A DNA stretch of 64,000 bases from Candidatus Mcinerneyibacterium aminivorans. GTDB taxonomy: Bacteria > Macinerneyibacteriota > Macinerneyibacteria > Macinerneyibacteriales > Macinerneyibacteriaceae. The stretch is taken from assembly GCA_008086245.1 (NCBI GenBank), contig VSIX01000032.1:105547-169546 (forward strand), given 5' to 3'. The notes under the pieces are model-generated. The model saw only the letters and a program-made list of their open reading frames with translations. It did not search any database and was not told the DNA's origin. A program made the translations under genes and the position numbers. Shown piece after piece: positions 40,104 through 47,831 of the stretch. Numbering within the stretch: position 1 is the stretch's first letter; each line of letters starts with the position of its first letter.

Positions 40104-40670
40104 TTATCTTTTTACTACTATCATAACTTTTTTTGTATCTTTTATAGGAATATTATTTCCTGTCTCATAATTTCTTATTGCATCATATAGTATGTCTTTT
40201 TTATATTTAAAATTTCTACCTCTTTTTGTTCCAGGATCATTTGTTATAAAATATTGAGAAATTTTGTTCCACCCAATAATGAGAAGCATATGTCTTTTTG
40301 GTCCTGGAGGGGTAAAATATGGATTGTTGAGCTTTTGTCCGTTGACTGGAACAATTATTATTCTATTTTTGTTTAATTCATAGATAATACTTTTTTGATC
40401 TAAAACAGGCTTTATCTTTACATTTGTGTAGGAAAAATATGCTTTAAAAATTCTTTTGACTGTATCTTCAGCAGATGTGTCGTAAAAACTACCGTAATTG
40501 TTGTGTTCAAAATTTGAAATTGCTATGATTTGAATTAAGGCATTATTTTTTGTTAAATTAGAATTATAAACCCAATTCATGGCCATTACTGCGGAAGCTT
40601 CTTCACAGCCTGCTGCCTGTCTAGTATCATTCCAGTTTCCAAAGGGAGCCTGGGGGGGTAAAGAAAACAT
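40104..40670 (-). CDS. C39-like cysteine peptidase domain, C-terminal part of a frameshifted gene
   Basis: The 188-codon frame carries the whole peptidase-like domain: APFGNWNDTRQAAGCEEAS with the catalytic-type Cys, KRHMLLIIGWN with the His, and ITNDPGTKRG with the Asp, as in the C39-like family 2 of exported papain-fold proteins. Its apparent ATG start lies within codons of the preceding frame, and it has no signal peptide of its own. The upstream fragment (40627-40968) provides one. The two frames join cleanly if the G7 run at 40652-40658 loses one base, giving FFTPQAPFGNW, the normal family entry. Alone, this fragment would be cytosolic and probably not expressed. Confidence 0.75.
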   Translation of the reverse strand: MFSLPPQAPFGNWNDTRQAAGCEEASAVMAMNWVYNSNLTKNNALIQIIAISNFEHNNYGSFYDTSAEDTVKRIFKAYFSYTNVKIKPVLDQKSIIYELNKNRIIIVPVNGQKLNNPYFTPPGPKRHMLLIIGWNKISQYFITNDPGTKRGRNFKYKKDILYDAIRNYETGNNIPIKDTKKVMIVVKR

Positions 40671-40968
40671 TATGATAAACCGAGTTTAATTTTCTTATGG
40701 GATAAAAAATATAATCATAATTAAAATTCTTATTATATGAATTATTATCCTTAATTATTCCGGTGATATTTAGATGATTAAATATAAAACTTCTGTTTAG
40801 TTTGAATGAAAACGGTTCTTTATTTCCTAAATTATATGAATCAAATATGGCACTGTTTAAAATTTCTGAATAAAAAACTCTTTTTGTTGAAGAAAATAGC
40901 ACAAATAAAATCACTATTAATAAAAAATATTTTTTAAAAATAAACTGTACTTTTTTCATATTTTTCAT
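40627..40968 (-). CDS. N-terminal part of the frameshifted C39-like peptidase
   Basis: This fragment of 113 codons has a Lys-rich start, one hydrophobic export helix (about residues 14-28) and a region without known domain, ending out of frame at FFTPPGSLWKLE. It runs into the G7 tract and stops shortly after. Two ATGs (40968 and 40959) are possible and neither has a good ribosome site. Upstream on the - strand a TTGACA and a CATAAT are seen, but 20 bases apart. The pair of fragments is best read as one exported protease gene that is either phase-variable, freshly broken or affected by a sequencing error. Confidence 0.7.
   Translation of the reverse strand: MKNMKKVQFIFKKYFLLIVILFVLFSSTKRVFYSEILNSAIFDSYNLGNKEPFSFKLNRSFIFNHLNITGIIKDNNSYNKNFNYDYIFYPIRKLNSVYHNVFFTPPGSLWKLE
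40652..40658 (+). repeat. G7 homopolymer at the frameshift point
   Basis: Seven G on the + strand (C7 in the gene). Removal of one base restores a single 287-codon frame. In an AT-rich genome a seven-base G run inside a coding region stands out. Confidence 0.75.
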
Positions 40969-41113
40969 ACAATTATGTTGATATCAAAAATCTATAATGT
41001 CAATTACTATTTATATATGGTATTTAATCTCGATAGAAAAAATTAATGAGTTTAATATTGATATTTTGAATAAATTGGATAATTTATATAACAGGAGTAT
41101 AAAGGAGGGTTTT

Positions 41114-41677
41114 ATGGAAAAGAAAAAAATGGGGAAGAAACCAAATATGTTTCCTTTTCCTGTTACAATTGTTGGCGCAAATTATAAATGTAAACCAAAT
41201 TATATGACAATTGCCTTTGCTGGAGTTGTTAATATGAATCCAGGGATGATTGCTTTGGGAGTTAATGCGAAACATGTTACAACCAGAGGAATTTATGAAA
41301 ATAAAACATTCAGTATTAATTTCCCAAATGAAGAAATGGTTAAAGTAACAGATTATATTGGTATAAATTCTGGGAAAACTGTTGAAAAGTCAAAATTATT
41401 TGAAAATTTTTATGGACAGCTTAAAAATGCTCCTATGATAAAAGAATGTCCTGTAAATATTGAGTGCAGAGTATATAAAACTATTCAGGATATAGGATCG
41501 GATGATATTGTTATAGGGGAAATTATTGAAACTTATGCCGGCACTGATTTTATTACCCATGGGGAAATAGATATTGAAAAGGTTAAACCTATAACATTTA
41601 GCTGGAAGGGATATTATTCCACAGGTAATTTTATTGGGAAAGCATGGGAAATTGGAAAAAATTACAATAAAGATTAA
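41114..41677 (+). CDS. Flavin reductase-like (FMN-binding split barrel) protein
   Basis: This 187-residue protein matches the flavin reductase-like domain: FPFPVTIVGANYKCKPNYMT, IAFAGVVNMNPGMIALGVN, HVTTRGIYENKTFSINFPNE and the late PITFSWKGYYSTG. Members bind FMN and either reduce flavin or act as flavoredoxin-type electron carriers in anaerobes; the second is plausible here. The open frame begins at 40997, but the ATG at 41114 with AAAGGAGGG (41101-41109) fits the family's N-terminus. A DUF1848 gene follows 3 bases later. Confidence 0.87.
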   Translation: MEKKKMGKKPNMFPFPVTIVGANYKCKPNYMTIAFAGVVNMNPGMIALGVNAKHVTTRGIYENKTFSINFPNEEMVKVTDYIGINSGKTVEKSKLFENFYGQLKNAPMIKECPVNIECRVYKTIQDIGSDDIVIGEIIETYAGTDFITHGEIDIEKVKPITFSWKGYYSTGNFIGKAWEIGKNYNKD

Positions 41678-41680
41678 ATT

Positions 41681-42625
41681 ATGAATAAAAGCAAGCCCAT
41701 TATAGTATCGGCGAGTAGAGCTACTGATATCCCGGCATTTTACGGTGATTGGTTCATGGATAAGCTTGAAAGAGGACACTGTAGCTGGATTAATCCCTTT
41801 AATGGGAAAAAGAAGAGAATATCATTTGAAAATCTCAGATTGATAGTCTTCTGGACAAAAAATCCGGAGCCGTTTATTAAATATTTAAATAGAATAGATG
41901 AAATGGGGTATAATTACTATTTTTTATATACTCTTAATGATTACGAAGAAGATGGTCTTGAACCCAATCTGCCCAGCCTTGAGAGTAGAATAAAATCATT
42001 TAAAAAATTGTCAACTATTTTAGGAAAAGAAAAAGTGTTATGGCGATTTGATCCTTTAATTTTAACAGAGAAAATAGATATTAATAACCTAATAAATAAA
42101 ATTAATAGAGTAGGTGAAAGAATCCAAAAATATACTAAAAGATTAATATTTAGCTATGCCGATATAGAAAAATACAATTCCGTAAAAAAAAATTTAAGGC
42201 AAAAAAACATCAGCTATATAAAAATGTCAAAAAAAGATAAACATAATATAGCCAAAAAAATAAGTGAGTTAAATAAAAACTGGCATCTTGAAATAAATAC
42301 CTGTGCCGAAGATGTTGAATTAGAAAGATATGGAATATATAAAGGGAAATGTATCGATGATAAAATAATGATTAATTGTTTTTATGAAGATAAAAAACTA
42401 ATGGAATATCTTGGAGTAAGTAAAAAATTTAATATTAACTCCGAATCCCCCAAGAATTTAAAGGACAGGGGACAACGTAAAGAGTGCAAATGTATCGAAA
42501 GCAAAGATATTGGACAGTATGAAACCTGTATGCATTTATGCTATTATTGTTATGCTAATAAAAACCCCAAAAAAGTCAAACATAATCTTGAAAATCATAA
42601 TTACCATCTTGATACAATATGCTGA
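41681..42625 (+). CDS. DUF1848 family protein with C-terminal cysteine cluster
   Basis: This 314-residue protein starts SASRATDIPAFYGDWFMDKL, contains RLIVFWTKNPEPFIKYL and VLWRFDPLILTEKI, and ends with CKCIESKDIGQYETCMHLCYYCYAN. These are the hallmarks of DUF1848. The Cys-rich tail (C-x-C ... C-x3-C-x2-C) could hold an iron-sulfur cluster, and the early SRATD...FWTKNP pattern occurs in proteins distantly akin to the spore photoproduct lyase-like radical SAM group. No function is established. It follows the flavin reductase-like gene with 3 bases between, so an electron supply link is conceivable. Confidence 0.82.
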   Translation: MNKSKPIIVSASRATDIPAFYGDWFMDKLERGHCSWINPFNGKKKRISFENLRLIVFWTKNPEPFIKYLNRIDEMGYNYYFLYTLNDYEEDGLEPNLPSLESRIKSFKKLSTILGKEKVLWRFDPLILTEKIDINNLINKINRVGERIQKYTKRLIFSYADIEKYNSVKKNLRQKNISYIKMSKKDKHNIAKKISELNKNWHLEINTCAEDVELERYGIYKGKCIDDKIMINCFYEDKKLMEYLGVSKKFNINSESPKNLKDRGQRKECKCIESKDIGQYETCMHLCYYCYANKNPKKVKHNLENHNYHLDTIC

Positions 42626-42682
42626 TTTTCTATATCTAAAATATTTATTCTGAAATGATAATTTTACTAAATAAAAAAAAAG

Positions 42683-42712
42683 TTGCAACATTTAGAAAAA
42701 GCTTCGTATAAA
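42683..42712 (+). promoter_or_regulatory. Putative promoter of the 42.7-kb small RNA
   Basis: TTGCAA (42683-42688), 18-base spacer, TATAAA (42707-42712). Expected start near 42719. Confidence 0.5.
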
Positions 42713-42718
42713 AGTATG

Positions 42719-42822
42719 AAAACCACTCAAATGGGGGAAAATTTGGGGAAGATGATTCCCGTAGTTATATGAAACAGCAGGAATCATCTAAAATCGGGAC
42801 TATATAGTCCCGATTTTTTTTT
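42719..42822 (+). ncRNA. Candidate structured small RNA
   Basis: About 104 bases from the predicted start to the end of the T run. A perfect 10-bp stem joins 42750-42759 (AGATGATTCC) to 42780-42789, with a 20-base loop. A competing hairpin pairs GGGAA (42746-42750) with TTCCC (42756-42760), so the two cannot form together. A terminator stem follows at once. The next gene starts 380 bases downstream, beyond the terminator, so a trans-acting RNA is more likely than a leader. I could not match it to a known RNA family. Confidence 0.5.
42790..42822 (+). terminator. Rho-independent terminator of the small RNA unit
   Basis: AAAATCGGGAC (42790-42800), loop TATATA, GTCCCGATTTT (42807-42817), then T to 42822: an 11-bp perfect stem with nine consecutive T (42814-42822). 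Confidence 0.88.
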
Positions 42823-42889
42823 ATTTAAGCACTTTTGAAAGATATAAAAGGTAAATAATAAAAATGGAACAAAACTAAGGTTTTATTGT

Positions 42890-43015
42890 TTATTTAATGA
42901 ATTCGGAAAGAAGATGCAAATAAGGTATGTTAATTACCTTACCTTCTGCCAACAATATCTTCTTTCCTCCTTTCTCACTTTCAATAAATTTAATGAAATC
43001 TTTTTTAGTTAACAT
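42890..43015 (-). CDS. Doubtful small ORF (41 codons)
   Basis: An ATG at 43015 on the - strand opens a 41-codon frame beginning MLTKKDFIKFIESEKGGKK and ending LHLLSEFIK. Composition is protein-like, with an amphipathic start, but there is no ribosome site and no known domain. It is kept only as a candidate. Confidence 0.2.
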   Translation of the reverse strand: MLTKKDFIKFIESEKGGKKILLAEGKVINIPYLHLLSEFIK

Positions 43016-43154
43016 TAGATAACAGGTATAGTTTTTAAATAATTTTGAAAAAATGTATTAATTATATATTTTTTCATCTTGGATATTTTCTTATTTTTTA
43101 TTCAAGTAATTTTATTAACATGCAGTGATACTTTAGTTAGCTTTTTGAAAATGG

Positions 43155-43182
43155 TTGACTATAAAACAAAATAAACTATTAT
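43155..43182 (+). promoter_or_regulatory. sigma70 promoter of the M18 aminopeptidase gene
   Basis: TTGACT (43155-43160), 16-base spacer, TATTAT (43177-43182). Start near 43189, leaving a short leader with AAAGGAG before the ATG at 43205. Confidence 0.72.
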
Positions 43183-43204
43183 AGTTTTAAAAGAAAGGAG
43201 TATT

Positions 43205-44503
43205 ATGAATAAAAAGAAGAAATTGGCAAAAAAACTATTAACCTTTATAGAAAATTCCCCGACATCTTTTCATGCGACCAAAAATATTAAAAACAAACTC
43301 GAAAGTAATAATTTCAAAAAGCTTAAAGAAGATGAGAAATGGGATTTAAACCCTGGAAATAAATATTATTTAGAAAGAAACAATTCGGCTCTCATAGCTT
43401 TTACCTATGGTAAAAATAACATAGAAAATGGATTTAACCTAATTGGTGCTCATACTGACAGTCCACTTTTAAAAATTAAAAATGAAGCAGTTATAAAAAA
43501 ACATAATTATATAAAAATAGGTACTGAAGTTTATGGAGGTCCTATCGTTCATACCTGGCTTGATAAAGAGCTATCAATAGCAGGTAGAGTTACAGTAGAA
43601 GAAGGTGGAGAAATAAAATCTAAACTCGTTAATTTCGAAGAGCCTGTTGCTATTATACCAAATTTAGCTATACATATGAATAGAAAGGTAAATAAAGGAT
43701 TTGAATACAACAAACAAAAACATTTACCTGCAATTATATCAACCGTTAATAATGAAGATGATAATTCAAATAATAATAAAAATTTTTTAAAACAGCTGAT
43801 AGCAGATAAAATTAATACTAAATACGAAAGTATTTATGAACTGGATCTTTTCCTTTATGATATAACTTCTCCAAAAGTTACCGGTATTGAAAATGAATTT
43901 GTTACAGCAGGTAGATTGGATGATTTAGCTATGTGTCATTCGATACTTGAGGCTTTAACAAATAAAGATAGATATGAGGCTACAAATATAGGTATATTTT
44001 ATGATAATGAGGAAATAGGAAGTAGAACATATCAGGGAGCAAATTCGAATTTTTTAAGAGATACTTTGGAAAGATTAATAATAACAGAGGGTGGAGATAG
44101 ACAGGATTATTTCAGGGCAATAGCAAATTCATTTTTAATTTCTGCAGACCAGGCGCATGCTTTACATCCAAATTTTAGTGATAAACATGATAGCAACTAT
44201 GCTCCTGTAATAAATAAAGGACCAGTTGTTAAATTGAATGCAAACTTTAGATATGCAACAACATCCGAAACAGCATCATATTTTGAAAAATTATGCAAAG
44301 ATGCAAATGTACCGTTTCAGAGATTAGCAAATAGATCCGATATGAAATCTGGCAGCACAATAGGCCCTATGACTTCCTCTTTACTGAATGTTAAGACTGT
44401 GGATGTTGGGAATCCTCTATGGGCTATGCATTCAGTTAGAGAAACGGGTGGAGTAAAAGATCATTTTTATATGACCGAAATCTTTAAAAAATTTTTTAAA
44501 TAA
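43205..44503 (+). CDS. M18 family aminopeptidase
   Basis: This 432-residue dinuclear zinc aminopeptidase, of the aspartyl aminopeptidase type, has NLIGAHTDSPLLKIK (first metal His/Asp), TAGRLDDLAMCHSILEAL, FYDNEEIGSRTYQGANSNFL (catalytic Glu pair), ISADQAHALHPNF, RSDMKSGSTIGPM and the final MHSVRETGG. It forms dodecamers in known members and trims acidic residues from peptides. It is monocistronic, with its own promoter, and ends at a strong bidirectional terminator. Confidence 0.94.
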   Translation: MNKKKKLAKKLLTFIENSPTSFHATKNIKNKLESNNFKKLKEDEKWDLNPGNKYYLERNNSALIAFTYGKNNIENGFNLIGAHTDSPLLKIKNEAVIKKHNYIKIGTEVYGGPIVHTWLDKELSIAGRVTVEEGGEIKSKLVNFEEPVAIIPNLAIHMNRKVNKGFEYNKQKHLPAIISTVNNEDDNSNNNKNFLKQLIADKINTKYESIYELDLFLYDITSPKVTGIENEFVTAGRLDDLAMCHSILEALTNKDRYEATNIGIFYDNEEIGSRTYQGANSNFLRDTLERLIITEGGDRQDYFRAIANSFLISADQAHALHPNFSDKHDSNYAPVINKGPVVKLNANFRYATTSETASYFEKLCKDANVPFQRLANRSDMKSGSTIGPMTSSLLNVKTVDVGNPLWAMHSVRETGGVKDHFYMTEIFKKFFK

Positions 44504-44521
44504 ATTATAATCGCAGAGGCG

Positions 44522-44558
44522 AAACTAAACCCCGGATATTATATCCGGGGTTTAGTTT
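44522..44558. terminator. Bidirectional terminator between convergent genes
   Basis: A perfect 18-bp inverted repeat, 44522-44539 against 44541-44558, around a single central T. GC-rich inner stem (ACCCCGGAT), A/T-rich ends (AAACTAAA / TTTAGTTT). It serves the aminopeptidase gene on + and the dehydrogenase gene on -, whose stop codon it touches. Confidence 0.9.
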
Positions 44559-45630
44559 ATAAAATATATTCAATATGAATATCTTTTTGTTTTAATTTAT
44601 CAACTATTTCATCATGAAGGTTTTTGTTTTTTCCAATTATTTCAGGAGGAATAACGCCGTTTTCAAATTCATCTGAATATTTAATAAAAGTTTCAACTAT
44701 AATCCCTGCTGTAAAACCGGTGACCCGGGACATAGAAGATAAACCATTTTTTTCCTCATCATAAAGGTAATACTTTATTTCCCGTTTTTTATTATTGATT
44801 TTTCCATAACCGATAACTTCCATAATTGAAAAATCTTTACTTTCATAATCCATTAGAGGGGAGATTATCTTTAATGTGTTTTGAAGATTTTCCTTGTTGA
44901 AAAAATTGAGATCTCTGAGGATTTTAATTTTATTGAGATGTCCTTCCCATCTAAGGGTAGTTTCCCATAAATTACTTATATCCAGAGTGCTAAGCAATGT
45001 CCTTAATCCATCACTAAAGAATTCTTCGAAATCGTTATTTTTGATTCTAACTTTATTTATAATTTCCAGAGGATCAATTTCAATTATTTCATTATTTTTT
45101 ATCAATCTTGCATTTCTTATATATTCGGATATTAAATCATGCGGGGACCATGTTATTTTATAATATAATGGAGATTTCTTTTTAATTGGAAGTCCACCAA
45201 CCCGAATTCCAATTTCATCAATTTCATCAAATTTCTGATATAACCTTCCTGCAAAAAGATTACTCAATCCGGGAGCAAAACCGGCATCGGGAATGATTGT
45301 TATATTATTTTTTTTCGCTTCTTCATCCAAAGAAAGGCTGTCTTCAGGCATAAAAGATAAATCTATAAGGTCTATCTGGTTTTCCATACATGCCTTCATT
45401 GTTTTCAAACCTAATTTCCCGGGAAGACACCCAATGACGAGATCATAATTTTTAATTAATTCGGTTATATTATTTTTATTATTTATTCTACATTTTTTTG
45501 GTTTTCCGTAATTTTCAAGTTTTTTTAAATTATTTTGAGAACTATCAACTATGGTTAAATCAAACCTGTTATTCAAATAAACCGATATTACCTCTCCAAT
45601 CCTTCCTGCTCCAAGTAAAATAATATTCAT
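44557..45630 (-). CDS. Saccharopine dehydrogenase / lysine 6-dehydrogenase family protein
   Basis: The 357-residue protein has an N-terminal Rossmann domain (MNIILLGAGRIGEVISVYL, with DLTIVDSSQNN for the adenosine) and the family's catalytic region IPDAGFAPGLSNLFAGRL, IGIRVGGLPIKKKSPLYYK. The PDxGxAPGLxN motif is shared by lysine 6-dehydrogenase and carboxynorspermidine/saccharopine reductases. GMIEVIGYGK-like MEVIGYGKINNK and SRVTGFTAGIIVE lie near the end. The likely reaction is NAD(P)-linked oxidation or reductive formation of a secondary amine from lysine or a polyamine precursor; the substrate is uncertain. An AAAGGAGG site precedes the ATG. It is alone on the - strand. Confidence 0.8.
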   Translation of the reverse strand: MNIILLGAGRIGEVISVYLNNRFDLTIVDSSQNNLKKLENYGKPKKCRINNKNNITELIKNYDLVIGCLPGKLGLKTMKACMENQIDLIDLSFMPEDSLSLDEEAKKNNITIIPDAGFAPGLSNLFAGRLYQKFDEIDEIGIRVGGLPIKKKSPLYYKITWSPHDLISEYIRNARLIKNNEIIEIDPLEIINKVRIKNNDFEEFFSDGLRTLLSTLDISNLWETTLRWEGHLNKIKILRDLNFFNKENLQNTLKIISPLMDYESKDFSIMEVIGYGKINNKKREIKYYLYDEEKNGLSSMSRVTGFTAGIIVETFIKYSDEFENGVIPPEIIGKNKNLHDEIVDKLKQKDIHIEYIL

Positions 45631-46018
45631 TAGTTTATCCTCCTTTTTTTAGTTAAAAAGATTTATGAATATACAAAATATAAGTAACTGATAAGAAATA
45701 AATTAAAAACTATACCTACAACTTCACAGGGGCATAGAAATTTATTATAATTTAATTATTTCAGGCAATTAAATACAGGTTATTTATTACACAATATAAC
45801 AATTTAATCAACCATGCAAATAATTTAATAAAAATTCATGTTATAGTTTAGAATTAAATTTTGATTGTGTATATAATTTTACAGCAATTATACTGTGTTT
45901 CTAATAACTTGTGTGTATTAAAAAATTTAATTTCTTAATAATAGAAAATAAAACCAAAAATTATATTATTAAAGAATTATTTAACAGAAAAAATATATTT
46001 ATAATTAAATAGGTCTTT
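45631..46018. other. 388-base AT-rich spacer, nothing recognised
   Basis: No ORF, hairpin or repeat of note. It must contain the promoter of the leftward dehydrogenase gene, but no clear -35/-10 pair could be chosen in such A/T-rich sequence. Confidence 0.4.
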
Positions 46019-46474
46019 CTACTCGCTAACAGTTTTGCTTATCTCTACTGTAATTTTTACAGGAGCTTTCCCACCGTACTTTACAGATATGTTTCTTCTT
46101 TTGGTACTACCCGGAGTAGCTCTTCCATAATAAGATTTTTCATTGCTATTTATTAAGTTATTATTCTGATCATAGAGGGAAATTTTAACGAAGAGTTTTT
46201 TAAAAGTTTTATTTGTGGAATTATTATAAACAGTTTTTACAAGGAATTTTTCATTATCTATTTCATATTCTGTTATTTTTATCGAGCCCTGATCAATAAG
46301 CTTCCATTCGTTATCAACTTGAATTACTTTTTGTAGGGGTTCCCATCGACCATCAGGATAAAGAACAATATTTTTACCGTTTTTTCTGGTTACGGCTAGC
46401 AAACCGGAGTCCTGTCCATAAATGCATATAATTGATATTAATACTACAAGAACTAATATAATATATTTTTTCAT
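46019..46474 (-). CDS. Exported protein with FxLYD-like domain
   Basis: This 151-residue exported protein has a signal peptide (about 1-20, ending CIYG|Q). A short segment TRKNGKNIVLYPDGRWEP matches the 'DGRW' motif of small secreted proteins, followed by a beta domain with EIDNEKFLVKTVYNNSTN and KISLYDQNNNLIN, which resembles FxLYD domains. Function is unknown. Of two ATGs (46480, 46474) the second is preferred because GAGGT lies one base before the first. It has a consensus promoter (46521-46549) and is monocistronic. Confidence 0.65.
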   Translation of the reverse strand: MKKYIILVLVVLISIICIYGQDSGLLAVTRKNGKNIVLYPDGRWEPLQKVIQVDNEWKLIDQGSIKITEYEIDNEKFLVKTVYNNSTNKTFKKLFVKISLYDQNNNLINSNEKSYYGRATPGSTKRRNISVKYGGKAPVKITVEISKTVSE

Positions 46475-46520
46475 AATCATACCTCAACTTAAATATATTA
46501 AACAATAATAACCTATAGCT

Positions 46521-46549
46521 ATAATAGGCTTAAATAAATTAATTGTCAA
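46521..46549 (-). promoter_or_regulatory. sigma70 promoter of the FxLYD-like gene
   Basis: On the - strand: TTGACA (46549-46544), 17-base spacer, TATTAT (46526-46521). An inverted repeat CCTAT...ATAGG (46512-46528) overlaps the -10 box and could be an operator. Confidence 0.8.
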
Positions 46550-46660
46550 GGATAAATAAGTTAATAATATTTAGCAAAGAGTTTTCTAGAAAGGTCTTTA
46601 AATATAAAATATACTTATTATAATTAATTAAGATTGTTTTATTTTGATAAAAGAGAGGAT

Positions 46661-47812
46661 ATGTTGGGATTTGATAATATTATACTGGAACTTTCAATAA
46701 TATTTGTTGGGTCTGCTCTTCTAGCAACTATTTTTTTAAAGTTAAAACAACCTGTTATTCTTTCATATATATTTTTGGGAATGCTGATTGGTCCCTGGGG
46801 GTTTAAATTAATAAACAATCCCGCCCAAATTGAAAAAATATCCCATTTCGGAATAATACTGTTGCTTTTTTTGTTAGGACTTGACCTTCAACCTGCAAAA
46901 TTGATTAAACTGTTTAAAAAAACCGCATTAATTACACTGGTATCTAACTTCTTTTTTATGGGAATAGTTTTTGGTATTCTTCAAATATTTGGTTTTACAG
47001 CACTGAACAGCGCTGTAGCAGGAATTGCTTTAATGTTTTCAAGTACCGTGATATGTGTGAAATTAATAAATACCAATACATTACATCACAAGTATATCGG
47101 GGAAATGATTATAAGTATTTTATTAATTCAGGATATTTTGGCTATATTAAGCATAATAATAATTAAAAGTGGAAAATTGGAAAATGCAATTTTGGATTCC
47201 CTTTTTTTAATATTAAAATTAATTGGTCTTATTTTGTTGGCCTATCTTGTAGTTAAATTTTTGATTTTAAAAATAGTTAAAAAATATGATACTGTTCATG
47301 AATATGTTTTTATAGTATCTCTTGGATGGTGCCTGTTGGTTGCTGAAATTGCAAAAGTACTTGGGTTATCATATGAGATTGGAGCTTTTATAGCTGGAGT
47401 ATCCCTTGCTATTTCTCCATTAGCCCTATTCATACTTGATAGATTAAAGCCTTTGCGAAATTTCTTTCTTGTTTTGTTTTTCTTTTCCATCGGAGCCAAC
47501 TATGATTTTTTATTAACCAGAAATATTATACTACCAGGAATAATTATTGTAATTGTTTTAACCTTAATAAAGCCTATGGTTTATTATTTTGGTTTTAATA
47601 TTTTAAGGGAAGATAAAAAAATATCAAAAGAGCTCGGGTTTAGACTTGGACAATCGAGTGAATTTGCTCTAATTATTGCATATACTGCTTTGCAAATTAA
47701 TATAATAACTGATTCTACCAGTTATTTGATACAGTTTGTTACAATAACTACATTTATTATTTCCACATTTATTGTTATGAAAAAATATAAGACACCAATT
47801 AGTTTAAAATAA
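46661..47812 (+). CDS. Cation:proton antiporter, CPA2 (KefB-like) family
   Basis: This 383-residue integral membrane protein has about 12-13 helices. LKQPVILSYIFLGMLIGPWG, FGIILLLFLLGLDLQPAKL, MFSSTVICVKLIN and YEIGAFIAGVSLAISPLA, FFFSIGANYDF match the Na+/H+ exchanger domain of CPA2 transporters. It ends after this domain, without a TrkA-N regulatory domain, so it is like short NapA/RosB-type antiporters. The frame opens at a TTG at 46634; the ATG at 46661 with AGAGAGGAT is used. It precedes an exported nitroreductase by 19 bases. Confidence 0.88.
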   Translation: MLGFDNIILELSIIFVGSALLATIFLKLKQPVILSYIFLGMLIGPWGFKLINNPAQIEKISHFGIILLLFLLGLDLQPAKLIKLFKKTALITLVSNFFFMGIVFGILQIFGFTALNSAVAGIALMFSSTVICVKLINTNTLHHKYIGEMIISILLIQDILAILSIIIIKSGKLENAILDSLFLILKLIGLILLAYLVVKFLILKIVKKYDTVHEYVFIVSLGWCLLVAEIAKVLGLSYEIGAFIAGVSLAISPLALFILDRLKPLRNFFLVLFFFSIGANYDFLLTRNIILPGIIIVIVLTLIKPMVYYFGFNILREDKKISKELGFRLGQSSEFALIIAYTALQINIITDSTSYLIQFVTITTFIISTFIVMKKYKTPISLK

Positions 47813-47831
47813 AGATTTGAAAGGAGGAATA

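Larger units (their letters stand above)
42626..43204. other. 579-base intergenic region with a small-RNA-like unit
   Basis: The left part holds a promoter, a structured transcript and a strong terminator (42683-42822). The right part holds a doubtful 41-codon - strand ORF (42890-43015) and the promoter of the aminopeptidase gene. The remainder is featureless AT-rich DNA. Confidence 0.6.

Noticed and set aside
40997-41113. Upstream extension of the flavin reductase-like gene
   Set aside because: The ATG at 41114 has AAAGGAGG and matches the start of the family domain; the extension has no ribosome site.
42719-42822. Known riboswitch (tetrahydrofolate, c-di-GMP, cobalamin) at the 42.7-kb RNA
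   Set aside because: Some short strings recall the tetrahydrofolate class (GATGATTC), but the conserved junction sequences of these classes are not present, and the unit ends far from the next gene.
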